51,919 bases of DNA from Bacteroidales bacterium (lineage in GTDB: Bacteria; Bacteroidota; Bacteroidia; Bacteroidales; GWA2-32-17), in contig JAOADU010000055.1 in NCBI GenBank assembly GCA_026417155.1, positions 1 through 51,919 on the forward strand, in the 5' to 3' direction. Below, piece after piece: positions 26,706 through 35,605 of this stretch. The first letter of the stretch is position 1. Each line of letters begins with the position of its first letter. Below the pieces are notes generated by a model. It ran no database searches and was not told the DNA's origin. It saw only the letters and a program-made list of their open reading frames with translations. Position numbers and translations under genes: made by a program.

Positions 26706-27591
26706 AAAAAAATATTTCTTTCCATTTAAGAAAAATAATACCTGTAGCAATACAAATAAAACCGATGATTGCCCATAAAGTAATTTTTTCTTGTAGTATG
26801 GTACTAATGAAAAATAAAGACAAAAAAGGCGATAAAAAAATATAAATACTTATTTTATCTGTGCGAGATGCGGTATTTAGTGCAGTTAACCATAATAAAA
26901 AAGTGATACCCATTTCGAACAATCCGGTATATATGGCAGCAATATACGATGCGTTCCAGTGTGGGAAAGGCTTATCTAAAATAAGGATTAATAAGGAAAT
27001 ATAAAAGCTACCAAAAAGAAAATTTAAAAACAACTTAATCAACGCAGATCTATGGTCTTTGATGTTGACTATCCAATAAAGTGACCAGATAATGCTACTT
27101 CCTGTTGCTAATAATATTCCGACAAAATTGGCTGACGATGTCGAAGTGCTAGGAGTTTTACTTAACGAAATAAAAAATACACCAGCTAACGATAAAATAA
27201 ATGCTACAATAGCTCTTTTTTGTAACTTTTGTTTCAACAACCAAGCAGAAAATATAACCAGCACAACAGGCCATGTATAATTTAATGGTTGTGCCATAAA
27301 AGCAGGGAGCATGCTGTATGCACTAAGCAATACTATGTAGTATGAAAAAGGATTTAATAGTCCCGAAAATGCCGATATTAGCCATTGATGCGAGGACATT
27401 TGAAATATCAATAAGAATTGTTTTTTTATAATTAAAAAAATAAAAAAAATTATAGCACTTGTATATGTAGCAATAGCTAAAACATGTATAAAATGTAATT
27501 CTTTAAGCGAAATTTTAAATGCAGTGGCTACTGTGCTCCATAATAGTACAGCGAGCAATGCTAATAATGTAGATTTTTTGTTTTTTGTCAT
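26686..27591 (-). CDS. EamA/DMT superfamily transporter
   Basis: The 301-residue protein is almost entirely hydrophobic with about ten predicted membrane helices and an internal two-fold repeat, as in EamA proteins. Examples are LLALLAVLLWSTVATAFKIS at the start and IIGFICIATGIIFLKW at the end of the second half. It is probably a drug/metabolite-type exporter in the inner membrane; the substrate cannot be predicted. It overlaps the TPR gene by 4 bases and ruvC by 20. Confidence 0.88.
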   Translation of the reverse strand: MTKNKKSTLLALLAVLLWSTVATAFKISLKELHFIHVLAIATYTSAIIFFIFLIIKKQFLLIFQMSSHQWLISAFSGLLNPFSYYIVLLSAYSMLPAFMAQPLNYTWPVVLVIFSAWLLKQKLQKRAIVAFILSLAGVFFISLSKTPSTSTSSANFVGILLATGSSIIWSLYWIVNIKDHRSALIKLFLNFLFGSFYISLLILILDKPFPHWNASYIAAIYTGLFEMGITFLLWLTALNTASRTDKISIYIFLSPFLSLFFISTILQEKITLWAIIGFICIATGIIFLKWKEIFFYEKQEQ

Positions 27592-29453
27592 GGATTAAGA
27601 GGGGAATAGGTGTCTTTGTTTTCAAATTCATCGATAATATCTCCTCGTAAAATACGAAAACGCCGACGAGCTTCGTTCGAGTAAAAACTTCCGGGATAAT
27701 TGTTGAAAATAATTTCGAGGTATTTTTTGGCAAGTTCTTTATTATTTAATGTATATTGATATAAGTTAGCCAAGCGATAAGCAGCTTGTGGTGCCGAAAC
27801 TTCACGACCAAATCTTTGAATTACAGAATCATATAATGCGACAGAAATATCGAATTTTTTAAATGAAGAATAAATATCAGCTTTTTTAAGTAAAGCGTCG
27901 TCGTGAAGAGAGTATGCAGAAGGATTGTTTAAAATGGAATCGAGGCATAATAAAGCTAATGAATCTTGTTTTTTAAATACATAAAAATCGCTTAAAGAAA
28001 AGGTTTTTAAAGTTTGTTGAGTAGAGTCGGTTTCTAAATTTTCATCTATAAATTGCGAAAGAGCAAGGGCGTCGTTGGCAATGAGCTTTGAGGTGGAAGC
28101 CTTGAGTACATTGGCTTGTGCTTGTGCCCATAAAAAATCACCAGTGTAATAGGCAAGAATAGCTTTTTTGAAGCGAGCTTCGTGAGCAATGGGTTCGTTA
28201 GGGCTGTTTTTTTCAACTTGTGTATAAAGTAGTGTGGCTTCCCAAATGTCGTTTTTCATAAGCATAATATCGCCAAGCAGAATTTTAACTTCATTGATTT
28301 GTTGAGCAGAAAATGCGTTTGAGGAAATGATTTTTTTTAGCAGTTCGATGGATTCATCGGGTTTGTTTAAATAAAAAGCTTTCAATTGAGCTAATATTTT
28401 ACTAACACTAAAAGTATTTTTATGTATCCCACTATTGGTTAAATATGTAGTAAGCTCTTTTTCTAGTTCTAAGATTTTATTCTTGTCAACTTGCTTGTCT
28501 TCTATAATTTGATAATATAGTGTAACTAAATAATCGCTTTTAGCTTCTTCGTACCAGGCACTTTGATAGCCTTTTTGAATAATATACTGAAATGCTTTTA
28601 AGGCAGTATTGTAATCTTTATTGGCAAAAGCAGTTTGTCCTATGCTATAGATTCGGCTACCGTCTTCTTTCAACCGTTTGTCAAGAGAAATAGCATACGT
28701 AAGTGCAAGATTGAACTTGTTTTGTTGATTGTACAGCCATATCAAAAATTCGCTAAAAATGATAACATCAGGTGATTTCTGAATTTGTTGTATAAGTTTG
28801 TTTTGTAATAATTCTACAAGCGTTTTGTCTTCTTGATTATATACCGATTGTTGCAGACGATTTTGCACCATTTGTATCATATTCGGATTTTCGTTGAGTA
28901 AGGCTAAATATTCGTCTATCATTTTTGAATAAAGCTTTTGAATTTGATATAAATTAGCTAATTCGAGACGAAAACTATATGTGCCTTTCAACAGTTTTTG
29001 TCCTTTTAAATAAACGGTTTCGGCAAGGTCGTATTCCTGATATGTAATAAACATGTTAGCAGCTTGAAATATTTGCGATTGATTCGGTTCAATAGATTTT
29101 ATAACGTCGTCGTATGTTTTTTTCATATCATCTAGACGGTTCATAAGCTTATATACATTTCCGAGCATGATTTTGAACGAAATGTCGCTAGGATTTTTTT
29201 TAATTTCTTTTTTTATAGCTCTCTCGGCTTCGTCATATTGTGCAGATTGATTTAATGAATAGATGTAATATGTAAAATAAAATGTGTTTCGCTGCATTTG
29301 ATATAATTCGTTGAATAATGTAGCAGCTTTATCGAATTCTTTATTGCGTAAATATTCGAAAGCAAGTTCTTGTTTTTCTCTATCTATAGACTGAGCCACA
29401 AGGGAGACATATAAGAATAAGCTTAAGCAAAAAAGCAAAAATTTTGCAGTCAT
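27588..29453 (-). CDS. Secreted tetratricopeptide-repeat protein
   Basis: The 621-residue protein has a signal peptide (FLLFCLSLFLYVSLVAQ) followed by TPR-like helical repeats almost throughout. Examples are EFDKAATLFNELYQ, DYNTALKAFQYIIQKGY, KFDISVALYDSVIQRFG and NKELAKKYLEIIFNNYPGSF; the last resembles YbgF/CpoB-type repeats. It is probably a periplasmic scaffold. It is 2 bases downstream of a substrate-binding lipoprotein gene and overlaps the transporter gene by 4 bases. No enzymatic motif was seen, so a precise role is unknown. Confidence 0.85.
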   Translation of the reverse strand: MTAKFLLFCLSLFLYVSLVAQSIDREKQELAFEYLRNKEFDKAATLFNELYQMQRNTFYFTYYIYSLNQSAQYDEAERAIKKEIKKNPSDISFKIMLGNVYKLMNRLDDMKKTYDDVIKSIEPNQSQIFQAANMFITYQEYDLAETVYLKGQKLLKGTYSFRLELANLYQIQKLYSKMIDEYLALLNENPNMIQMVQNRLQQSVYNQEDKTLVELLQNKLIQQIQKSPDVIIFSEFLIWLYNQQNKFNLALTYAISLDKRLKEDGSRIYSIGQTAFANKDYNTALKAFQYIIQKGYQSAWYEEAKSDYLVTLYYQIIEDKQVDKNKILELEKELTTYLTNSGIHKNTFSVSKILAQLKAFYLNKPDESIELLKKIISSNAFSAQQINEVKILLGDIMLMKNDIWEATLLYTQVEKNSPNEPIAHEARFKKAILAYYTGDFLWAQAQANVLKASTSKLIANDALALSQFIDENLETDSTQQTLKTFSLSDFYVFKKQDSLALLCLDSILNNPSAYSLHDDALLKKADIYSSFKKFDISVALYDSVIQRFGREVSAPQAAYRLANLYQYTLNNKELAKKYLEIIFNNYPGSFYSNEARRRFRILRGDIIDEFENKDTYSPLNP

Positions 29454-29455
29454 AA

Positions 29456-30508
29456 TTATTTTTGTGCAGAAATGGTATCGGTACTAAATTTTGTTTCTCT
29501 AAAATCAATTTGATTGATATCATTTATTTTAATGTTTTGAATAGTATTTTTTACGATATGTTGTGTTTGAACAGAGGTAAAATTCGAACCACTAAGTGCC
29601 TTTAATGAAGCATTTTTTCCTTCGAACATTTGTATGTTTTGTTCCAAAAAGTTTGTAAAAGTTTCGTTGTCAACATTCATTACAACGTCGAGTTTGCCTT
29701 CTTTTATCCACGCTAATTGTTCGTGAATAGGCAAATTAAAATAAATTTTTATGGTATCTAAATAAGGTAAGCAGTTGCCATTAGCATCCGTTTTAAAATA
29801 TTTCTGGTTTTTGCATAATATCATAGGTTTATTTGCTTCGGCAAATTGCTTAATGTAAAATGGACCTACACCAGTGGTCAAATTTTTTGAATATTTTTCG
29901 AATGCCTCTTTTGGGAAAATAACAGCAGAGGATGAAGCTAAGAAATGTAAAAACATAGGATTGGGTTTGGTTAGTTTAATTAAAAGCGTACTATCATTTT
30001 CTTTAATAATGCCTTTAATGGTTTTTGCTTTGTTCTCGTAAAAGTCTTTGGCACCTTCAATTTGGTCTATAAAAGATTCGGCAGCCTGATTGTTTTCACT
30101 TTTTGTGCAAAGTAGCGTAAGCGAGTATATAATGTCGTCTATAGTAAGTTTTCTGCCTTTTTCTTTTTCAAAGCAAGGATCGTCATGAAAATATACATGA
30201 GTATTGATAAAAAACCGATATTCTTTTTCTGAAGTATCAACGCGCCAAGTATCGGCAATGCCTGGTTTTATGCTAAGTGTGAGAGGATCTAAGGTAACAA
30301 GTCCTTCATGTATAAGCGAAACAATTCGTTGCGAGGCAGCATTGTTGATGGTTAATGGAAATAAGCTCGATAAATTTCCCGATTCGGCATATCGAAGTGT
30401 ACCTGCATTTTCGTGATGTTTGCATATTTCATCTGTAGTAGTGGATGTACATGATAGGAATGTTGTAAGAACATATGCAAAAATGATAATAATAACAATA
30501 GATTTCAT
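29456..30508 (-). CDS. Truncated SBP_bac_5-type substrate-binding lipoprotein
   Basis: This 350-residue lipoprotein (signal ending LTTFLSC) matches the N-terminal part of extracellular solute-binding family 5. Segments include SLFPLTINNAASQRIVSLIH, EGLVTLDPLTLSIKPGIADTW, TIDDIIYSLTLL, TKPNPMFLHFLASSSAVIFP and TGVGPFYIKQF. Family members are usually 500 or more residues; here the second lobe is missing and the tail is polar with no recognisable domain. No ABC permease or ATPase gene is nearby. It may be a shortened, repurposed binding protein or a decayed gene; the intact reading frame and close spacing to the TPR gene favour retention. Confidence 0.8.
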   Translation of the reverse strand: MKSIVIIIIFAYVLTTFLSCTSTTTDEICKHHENAGTLRYAESGNLSSLFPLTINNAASQRIVSLIHEGLVTLDPLTLSIKPGIADTWRVDTSEKEYRFFINTHVYFHDDPCFEKEKGRKLTIDDIIYSLTLLCTKSENNQAAESFIDQIEGAKDFYENKAKTIKGIIKENDSTLLIKLTKPNPMFLHFLASSSAVIFPKEAFEKYSKNLTTGVGPFYIKQFAEANKPMILCKNQKYFKTDANGNCLPYLDTIKIYFNLPIHEQLAWIKEGKLDVVMNVDNETFTNFLEQNIQMFEGKNASLKALSGSNFTSVQTQHIVKNTIQNIKINDINQIDFRETKFSTDTISAQK

Positions 30509-30525
30509 AACAATATAGTTTTTAC

Positions 30526-30533
30526 AAAATTAA
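30526..30533 (-). promoter_or_regulatory. Probable -7 promoter element for the SBP lipoprotein operon
   Basis: On the minus strand the sequence reads TAATTTTG, 17 bases before the ATG at 30508. It would drive the five-gene minus operon down to 25690. Confidence 0.45.
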
Positions 30534-30660
30534 CTAATTTTATTGATAGCTGCGATTTATTGATGTGCTATTTTTTTTGTGTTTAATTTTTTTTTGATTT
30601 TTTTTGCAATGAAGAATTATTTAACGTATATTCGTTGTTTAAAAGTTAAAAGGTATACCC

Positions 30661-31449
30661 ATGAAACGTCTTGGGCTTATTTTGTTGATTTTTACTTTCT
30701 TGCAGCAAATTTCGCAAGCAGGAGAAATTGTTATAGAAGGCATATTTCAAGGCAAAAATATATATGTGATGAATCCCTTTGCTTCATCGGGTGTAGGTTT
30801 TTGTGTGTTTGAAGTTACCGTTAATGGAAAGGTATCTACCGATGAAATTAATTCCAGTGCATTCGAAATAGATTTATCAGTATATCAGTTTAATATAGGC
30901 GATAAAGTTACCATCGTAATTAAACATAAAGATAATTGTGTTCCCAAAGTGCTTAATCCCGAAGTGTTAAAGCCCAAGAGTACGTTTAATGTTACCAGCA
31001 TCGAAGTTACAAAAGATGGTTTTTTAAAATGGACAACTACAAATGAATCGGGCAAATTGCCTTTTATTGTAGAACAATATCGTTGGAATAAATGGATAAA
31101 AGTAGATGAAGTTGAAGGCAAAGGTACTGCAGGAACAAATTCTTATTCAGTTAAAGTATTTCCTCATTCGGGAAATAACAAGTTTAGAGTAAAACAGGTA
31201 GATTATACGAAAAAACCCCGTATGAGTCAAGATGTTTTATTCAAATCATTACAACCCCCAGTTACCATAACAAACAAGAAGTTCGAAAATGAGATTACAT
31301 TTAGTGCCGAAACTATGTATGAAATATACGATTATTACGGGAATCGCATTTTGAAAGGAATTGGGTCAAAAGTTGATATTTCTGGTTTGAAAAAAGGAGA
31401 TTATTTTATCAATTACGATAATACAATGGATCAGTTTAAGAAAAAATAA
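30661..31449 (+). CDS. Secreted protein with probable T9SS C-terminal sorting-like domain
   Basis: The 262-residue protein begins with a signal peptide (LGLILLIFTFLQQISQAGE). The last 60 residues (EITFSAETMYEIYDYYGNRI, then KVDISGLKKGDYFINYDN) follow the T9SS type A sorting pattern: a strand, D-x-x-G-N-x, then L-x-x-G-x-Y-x-x. The middle is beta-rich with fibronectin-like features and no catalytic motif. It could be exported through the T9SS whose PorV is encoded at 23946-25211. The adjacent 176-base region downstream (31450-31625) has no structure that I can support. Confidence 0.78.
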   Translation: MKRLGLILLIFTFLQQISQAGEIVIEGIFQGKNIYVMNPFASSGVGFCVFEVTVNGKVSTDEINSSAFEIDLSVYQFNIGDKVTIVIKHKDNCVPKVLNPEVLKPKSTFNVTSIEVTKDGFLKWTTTNESGKLPFIVEQYRWNKWIKVDEVEGKGTAGTNSYSVKVFPHSGNNKFRVKQVDYTKKPRMSQDVLFKSLQPPVTITNKKFENEITFSAETMYEIYDYYGNRILKGIGSKVDISGLKKGDYFINYDNTMDQFKKK

Positions 31450-31625
31450 ATTGAATTTTACCCCAAAACCATAAAAAAGTAAAAATATTTTTTCAATTAT
31501 TTTATTAAAGCATATCATTCGGACGAAAAATTTATAAATGCTCTGTTAAAACATTTTCAAGAGAGTAAGCAATACAAGTAAAAAAGTGACGTTGAAATTT
31601 TATTGTAAAAAAATAATTAAAGATT

Positions 31626-32255
31626 TTATACCTTAATTAGAGCAAAATTGTCAGTTAATTCATTTGTAAGCCAGTAGGTACGTATATTGAGCATTTTTGC
31701 TGTTTCGATGTTTTCGATACTATCGTCAATAAATAAAGTTTCGGTAGGATTTAATTGTTGATCGTCTAAAACGTATTTAAAAATTTCTATGGATGGTTTC
31801 CGCAATTTTATTTCGTAAGAAAAATAAACTTTATCGAACATTTGTTGAAATGAGATTCCCTGTGTGGCTTGTAAAAAAGTGTTGTTAAATTGCTTAAAAT
31901 GAATAGCATTAGTGTTGCTTAATAAAAATATTTTGTGAAATTGTTTTAAATGCTGAAGTAGTTGGATGCGTTGTTGTGGTATGTCGAGCAACATGGCATT
32001 CCATGCTTGAGTAATTTCATGCAATGAAACATCTTTTGTGCATTGCTGTTTTAAATATAGCAAAAATTCATGGTTTGAAATCTTTCCTAATTCGAGATCG
32101 TGCAAGATGCTTGTTACATTAAAATTTGTAAGTAATTTTCCTGCTTGATAAACTCCAAGTTCTTTTAGTGCATTAATGGTTAGCTTAGGGTTAATATTTA
32201 TGATAACTCCTCCAAAATCAAAAATAATATTTTTAATTCCTGATAAATCAATCAT
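31626..32255 (-). CDS. HAD-like hydrolase, YihX/HAD-IA type
   Basis: This 209-residue HAD phosphatase has motif I IIFDFGGVI (D13), motif II LLSNTN, motif III lysine in KLRKPSIEIF, and motif IV FIDDSIENIETA. The second Asp of motif I is replaced by Gly, as in the YihX-like subgroup that includes sugar-phosphate phosphatases. It should dephosphorylate a small metabolite in the cytoplasm. It follows a small membrane protein gene on the minus strand with a 5-base gap. Confidence 0.88.
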   Translation of the reverse strand: MIDLSGIKNIIFDFGGVIININPKLTINALKELGVYQAGKLLTNFNVTSILHDLELGKISNHEFLLYLKQQCTKDVSLHEITQAWNAMLLDIPQQRIQLLQHLKQFHKIFLLSNTNAIHFKQFNNTFLQATQGISFQQMFDKVYFSYEIKLRKPSIEIFKYVLDDQQLNPTETLFIDDSIENIETAKMLNIRTYWLTNELTDNFALIKV

Positions 32256-32260
32256 TTTTA

Positions 32261-32680
32261 TTAAAAATACTTGGGTTGAATAATGTCCGACAAAATTACT
32301 GCTTTTTTTAAATCGTCGTGTGTAATCTGAAAATGTTTTTCTTGTTTTATATCCGTATGCTTATGGATTGAAGTTTGTTTTTTAATGATTCTATGATCGG
32401 CAATGGTTTCGTCTTCATAAATTTCATCATGTATAATTTCTTCTAAAATGTCTTTTTTGGCAGTTGAAACATTTTTTGTTTTTCCAATGTCGATTTTTTC
32501 TACTGGAGTAAATATTTCTTGGTTTGTGTTTTGTTCGGTGGAGGGTTTTGCATTGGTTTGGGGAGGTTGTGTAGTAACCTGTTTGTCAGCAGGTTTCTTT
32601 TTTGCCGAAAGTATAGAAAACAGTATAATACCTAATACTATGTATATTATTCGTTGGATGATTTCTTCGTCCATGGCCAC
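32261..32680 (-). CDS. Small membrane-anchored hypothetical protein
   Basis: I do not recognise this 139-residue protein. It has one N-terminal membrane helix (IIYIVLGIILFSILSAKKK) and then a disordered, polar region rich in K, Q, T and E (KKPADKQVTTQPPQTNAKPS, then the acidic ILEEIIHDEIYEDET). An ATG at 32674, two codons in, is an alternative start. Its beginning overlaps the end of the upstream basic protein by about 34 bases in another frame. The layout suggests an inner-membrane tether or scaffold; function is unknown. Confidence 0.65.
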   Translation of the reverse strand: MAMDEEIIQRIIYIVLGIILFSILSAKKKPADKQVTTQPPQTNAKPSTEQNTNQEIFTPVEKIDIGKTKNVSTAKKDILEEIIHDEIYEDETIADHRIIKKQTSIHKHTDIKQEKHFQITHDDLKKAVILSDIIQPKYF

Positions 32681-33093
32681 CTGATTTTTGTTGTTGAAAT
32701 TTTTGGCAATTTAATTTTTTTTCTCGAAAGTTGAACTAACTTACTATCGGGATTTTTATTTTTTTGAATTCGTTGTGCTCTTTTAAGATTTTTTTTCATT
32801 CGTTTATGTACTTTTCTATCAGTGCCGAGTTCTTGTGGCTTATCTACTCGCTTCCAATATTTTTTCTTGGTTTTTAATTCATTATAAGCCGCTTTTTTCT
32901 CTTTTTTTCTTTGTTCGCGCTTAGCTTTTCTGACTTCTTTGGGTTCTCGCTTAAAAATACTTGTGTTATTTTGTTTACGGGTATTATTGCGTGGTTGTGT
33001 ATCAATAGAGTAGGGTTGTGAAAACAAAATATGAGAATATAGTAAAGTGAAAATTATAAAAACGAAAATCCGAGAGTTCAATAAAAATTGCAT
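32647..33093 (-). CDS. Exported lysine/arginine-rich hypothetical protein
   Basis: The 148-residue product starts at MQFLLNSRIFVFIIFTLLYS, a signal peptide ending near SQP. The rest is extremely basic (EPKEVRKAKREQRKKEKKAA; KVHKRMKKNLKRAQRIQKNK) and probably disordered or helical. A longer frame open from 33159 would add residues before the signal peptide and is unlikely. I do not recognise the family; similar short basic exported proteins are common in Bacteroidota. It could bind anionic lipid, LPS or nucleic acid, but that is only a guess. It is divergent from the Rieske-like gene with a 44-base gap. Confidence 0.6.
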   Translation of the reverse strand: MQFLLNSRIFVFIIFTLLYSHILFSQPYSIDTQPRNNTRKQNNTSIFKREPKEVRKAKREQRKKEKKAAYNELKTKKKYWKRVDKPQELGTDRKVHKRMKKNLKRAQRIQKNKNPDSKLVQLSRKKIKLPKISTTKIRWPWTKKSSNE

Positions 33094-33137
33094 ATTAACG
33101 TTATTGTGTATAATTTTACATAGAATTTTACGATGAC

Positions 33138-33572
33138 ATGAGCACAACAAAGTTAGCATTTTTTTTATTGCTGTTAACGTTTTTTTTTAGTACCAATGCC
33201 TGTCGCAAAAAAGATGATGTTGTTCCGTATGTAAAGGTAAATTTTACGATATTTTTAAGCGATCCTGATTTTGTTACATTACAAACTATTGGAAATCATG
33301 TGTTTGTAACAGGAGGAGTATGCGGAATAATTTTATATAGAAAGTCGCAAGAAGAATTTACTGCAATAGAACGGTGTTGCACTTATCAGGCTTCGGAACG
33401 ATGTGCAGTTTTGCACGATACAACTAATGTATTGCAGTTACGATGTCCTTGTTGTAATTCAAGGTTTTCTATTATCGATGGTGCAGTATTATCGGGTCAG
33501 GCCGAGAGAAATTTAGTATTGTACAATACACAATTCGATCCTATAAATAATACGTTGCATGTTTTTAATTAG
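33138..33572 (+). CDS. Rieske-fold-like lipoprotein lacking both His ligands
   Basis: The 144-residue protein has a lipoprotein signal (FFFSTNAC, lipidated C22). The later part resembles a Rieske [2Fe-2S] domain: VFVTGGVCGIILYR, then CCTYQASERCAVL at residues 80-92 and CPCCNSRFSIIDGAV at 103-117. Canonical Rieske boxes are CxH and CxxH; here the His positions are Tyr83 and Cys106. A standard 2Cys-2His cluster therefore cannot form, though several other cysteines (80, 81, 89, 103, 105, 106) remain. It may bind another metal centre or form disulfides in the periplasm. Similar divergent Rieske-like lipoproteins are known in Bacteroidota. It is 14 bases upstream of the M23 peptidase gene. Confidence 0.75.
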   Translation: MSTTKLAFFLLLLTFFFSTNACRKKDDVVPYVKVNFTIFLSDPDFVTLQTIGNHVFVTGGVCGIILYRKSQEEFTAIERCCTYQASERCAVLHDTTNVLQLRCPCCNSRFSIIDGAVLSGQAERNLVLYNTQFDPINNTLHVFN

Positions 33573-33586
33573 AGTTTTTATGAATT

Positions 33587-34447
33587 ATGAAAAAAAAGAA
33601 GAGTACATTTTTTACTAAATTACGACATAAATATCGGTTAATTATATACAATGATAATACATTTGAAGAGGTTTTACATTTTCGATTATCGCGATGGAAT
33701 GTAGGATTAGTTATCGTAATAGGATCATTATTAATTATTATAATTACTACCTTTGTTATTGCTTATACTCCATTAAGAGAGTATATACCAGGCTATCCCG
33801 ATGCCGAAGTTTTGCAAAAGGCAAAAAATAATCAGCTTTTTATTGATTCAATTGCCGAAAAATTGCAAATTCAAGAAAAATATTTAAACAACCTTAAATA
33901 TTTAATGCTGTATGGTGAGCCAATAACAAAGCAAACAGTTATGACTGCTGATACAACAAAAAATTATAAAAATTTAGTTCTTGATCCCTCTGCCGAAGAT
34001 TCAGCATTTCGAAAAAAGATTGAACAAGAAGCAAAATACAGTATAGAAACCGACAAAACATTACATTCGTTTTTTGTTCAAAATCACTACTTTACACCTA
34101 CAAAAGGAATTATTAGTAATAAATTCGATAAAATTCAGAAACATTTTGGCGTTGATATAGTAACAAAAGCAAAAGATGTAGTAAATAGCATTTTAGATGG
34201 TTATGTTATTTTTGCCGGATTTACTTCGCAGGCAGGATATATGATTATTATTCAACACAAAGAAAATTTGGTATCGGTTTATAAACACATGGAACAAATT
34301 ATGGTTTCAATGGGCGATAAAGTTTCGGCCGGAAAAGTAATAGGAATTGTAGGAAATACAGGCGAATTAACGACAGGTCCTCATTTGCATTTTGAATTAT
34401 GGTATAAAGGACAACCAATCAATCCAGAAGATGTAATGACGTTTTAA
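33587..34447 (+). CDS. M23 family (LytM) metallopeptidase, membrane-anchored
   Basis: This 286-residue protein has a basic N-terminal cytoplasmic part, one membrane helix (about residues 40-60) and a periplasmic coil. The C-terminal LytM domain carries the zinc residues H186 and D190 (HFGVD), H234 (VYKH) and H266-x-H268 (PHLHFE). All catalytic positions are present, so it is probably an active peptidoglycan endopeptidase. It is 3 bases upstream of dxr and likely co-transcribed with dxr and rseP. Confidence 0.93.
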   Translation: MKKKKSTFFTKLRHKYRLIIYNDNTFEEVLHFRLSRWNVGLVIVIGSLLIIIITTFVIAYTPLREYIPGYPDAEVLQKAKNNQLFIDSIAEKLQIQEKYLNNLKYLMLYGEPITKQTVMTADTTKNYKNLVLDPSAEDSAFRKKIEQEAKYSIETDKTLHSFFVQNHYFTPTKGIISNKFDKIQKHFGVDIVTKAKDVVNSILDGYVIFAGFTSQAGYMIIIQHKENLVSVYKHMEQIMVSMGDKVSAGKVIGIVGNTGELTTGPHLHFELWYKGQPINPEDVMTF

Positions 34448-34450
34448 GCC

Positions 34451-35602
34451 ATGAAAAAGCAACGAATAGGCATTTTAGGGTCAACGGGTTCAATTGGAAC
34501 ACAGGCTATTGAAGTAATATTGGATAATATAGAACGATACGAAATTGATTTCTTAACTGCAAATTTTAATGCTGATTTACTTATTGAGCAGGCTGTTAAA
34601 ACAATTCCCAATGCCGTTATCATTTACGACGAATCACAATATCAATATGTAAAGCATCAATTAAGTCATTTGCCTATAAAAGTTTTTGCAGGTCAGCAGT
34701 CGGCTATAGATTATATCGAAGTTTCCGATTGCCATACAGTGTTAGCTGCAATTTCAGGGTTTGCTGGCTTATTGCCTGTCATAAAAGCAATAGAGAAAAA
34801 AAAGAGAATAGCACTTGCCAATAAAGAAGTTTTAGTAGTTGCAGGTGAGATTGTAAAAAATCTGGTCGAACGATATAAAGTCGATTTTATTCCTGTCGAT
34901 TCAGAGCATTCGGCATTATTTCAATGTTTAATGGGCGAAGATTTGAATCAGGTAGAAAAAATTATTTTAACAGCATCGGGCGGACCATTTAAAAATTATT
35001 CTAAAAAACAACTTGAAAGCGTAACTGCGAGCGAGGCCCTATGCCATCCTACATGGAAAATGGGCAATAAGATTACAATAGATTCAGCAACATTAATGAA
35101 CAAAGGCCTGGAAGTCATTGAAGCCTATTGGCTGTTCGGTTTTTCGCCCGATCAAACACAAGTTCTTGTACATCCTCAATCAGTAATTCACAGCATGGTT
35201 CAATTTTCCGATGGTAGCATCAAAGCACAATTAAGTAAGCCCGATATGCGATTGCCCATACAGTTCGCGTTTTCTTTTCCATTCAGACATACAAATACAT
35301 TCGAAAAAACAGATTTAGTTCAGTTGTCTCAATTAACATTTGAAGCTCCCGATTACGACCGCTTCCCATGTCTTTTATTGGCATACGAAGCCATTAAAAA
35401 AGGTGGAAACGTGCCTTGTATTTTAAATGCAGCTAATGAAGTTGCGGTAGAAGCTTTTTTGCACAATAAAATAAAATTTTACGATATTCCACATTTGATA
35501 GAACAAGCTATATGCAAAATTTCGTTAATTCAACATCCAACATTGCAACAGCTGATTGAAACAGATAAAGAAACTCGTATTTTTGCAACTTCAATGATAT
35601 AA
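34451..35602 (+). CDS. dxr: 1-deoxy-D-xylulose 5-phosphate reductoisomerase
   Basis: This is a 383-residue Dxr with the NADPH motif GSTGSIG (residues 10-16), ALANKEVLVVAGE, the metal-binding PVDSEHSALFQCL, SGGPF, HPTWKMGNKITIDSATLMNKG (spanning its conserved catalytic block), and HPQSVIHSMV. It converts DXP to MEP, the committed step of the MEP isoprenoid pathway, and complements ispF in the same window. rseP follows after 3 bases, an arrangement seen across many bacteria. Confidence 0.98.
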   Translation: MKKQRIGILGSTGSIGTQAIEVILDNIERYEIDFLTANFNADLLIEQAVKTIPNAVIIYDESQYQYVKHQLSHLPIKVFAGQQSAIDYIEVSDCHTVLAAISGFAGLLPVIKAIEKKKRIALANKEVLVVAGEIVKNLVERYKVDFIPVDSEHSALFQCLMGEDLNQVEKIILTASGGPFKNYSKKQLESVTASEALCHPTWKMGNKITIDSATLMNKGLEVIEAYWLFGFSPDQTQVLVHPQSVIHSMVQFSDGSIKAQLSKPDMRLPIQFAFSFPFRHTNTFEKTDLVQLSQLTFEAPDYDRFPCLLLAYEAIKKGGNVPCILNAANEVAVEAFLHNKIKFYDIPHLIEQAICKISLIQHPTLQQLIETDKETRIFATSMI

Positions 35603-35605
35603 ATT

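Noticed and set aside
26706-26750. Longer RuvC start at 26750
   Set aside because: The added residues lie in the end of the transporter gene and do not match RuvC; 26705 fits the family.
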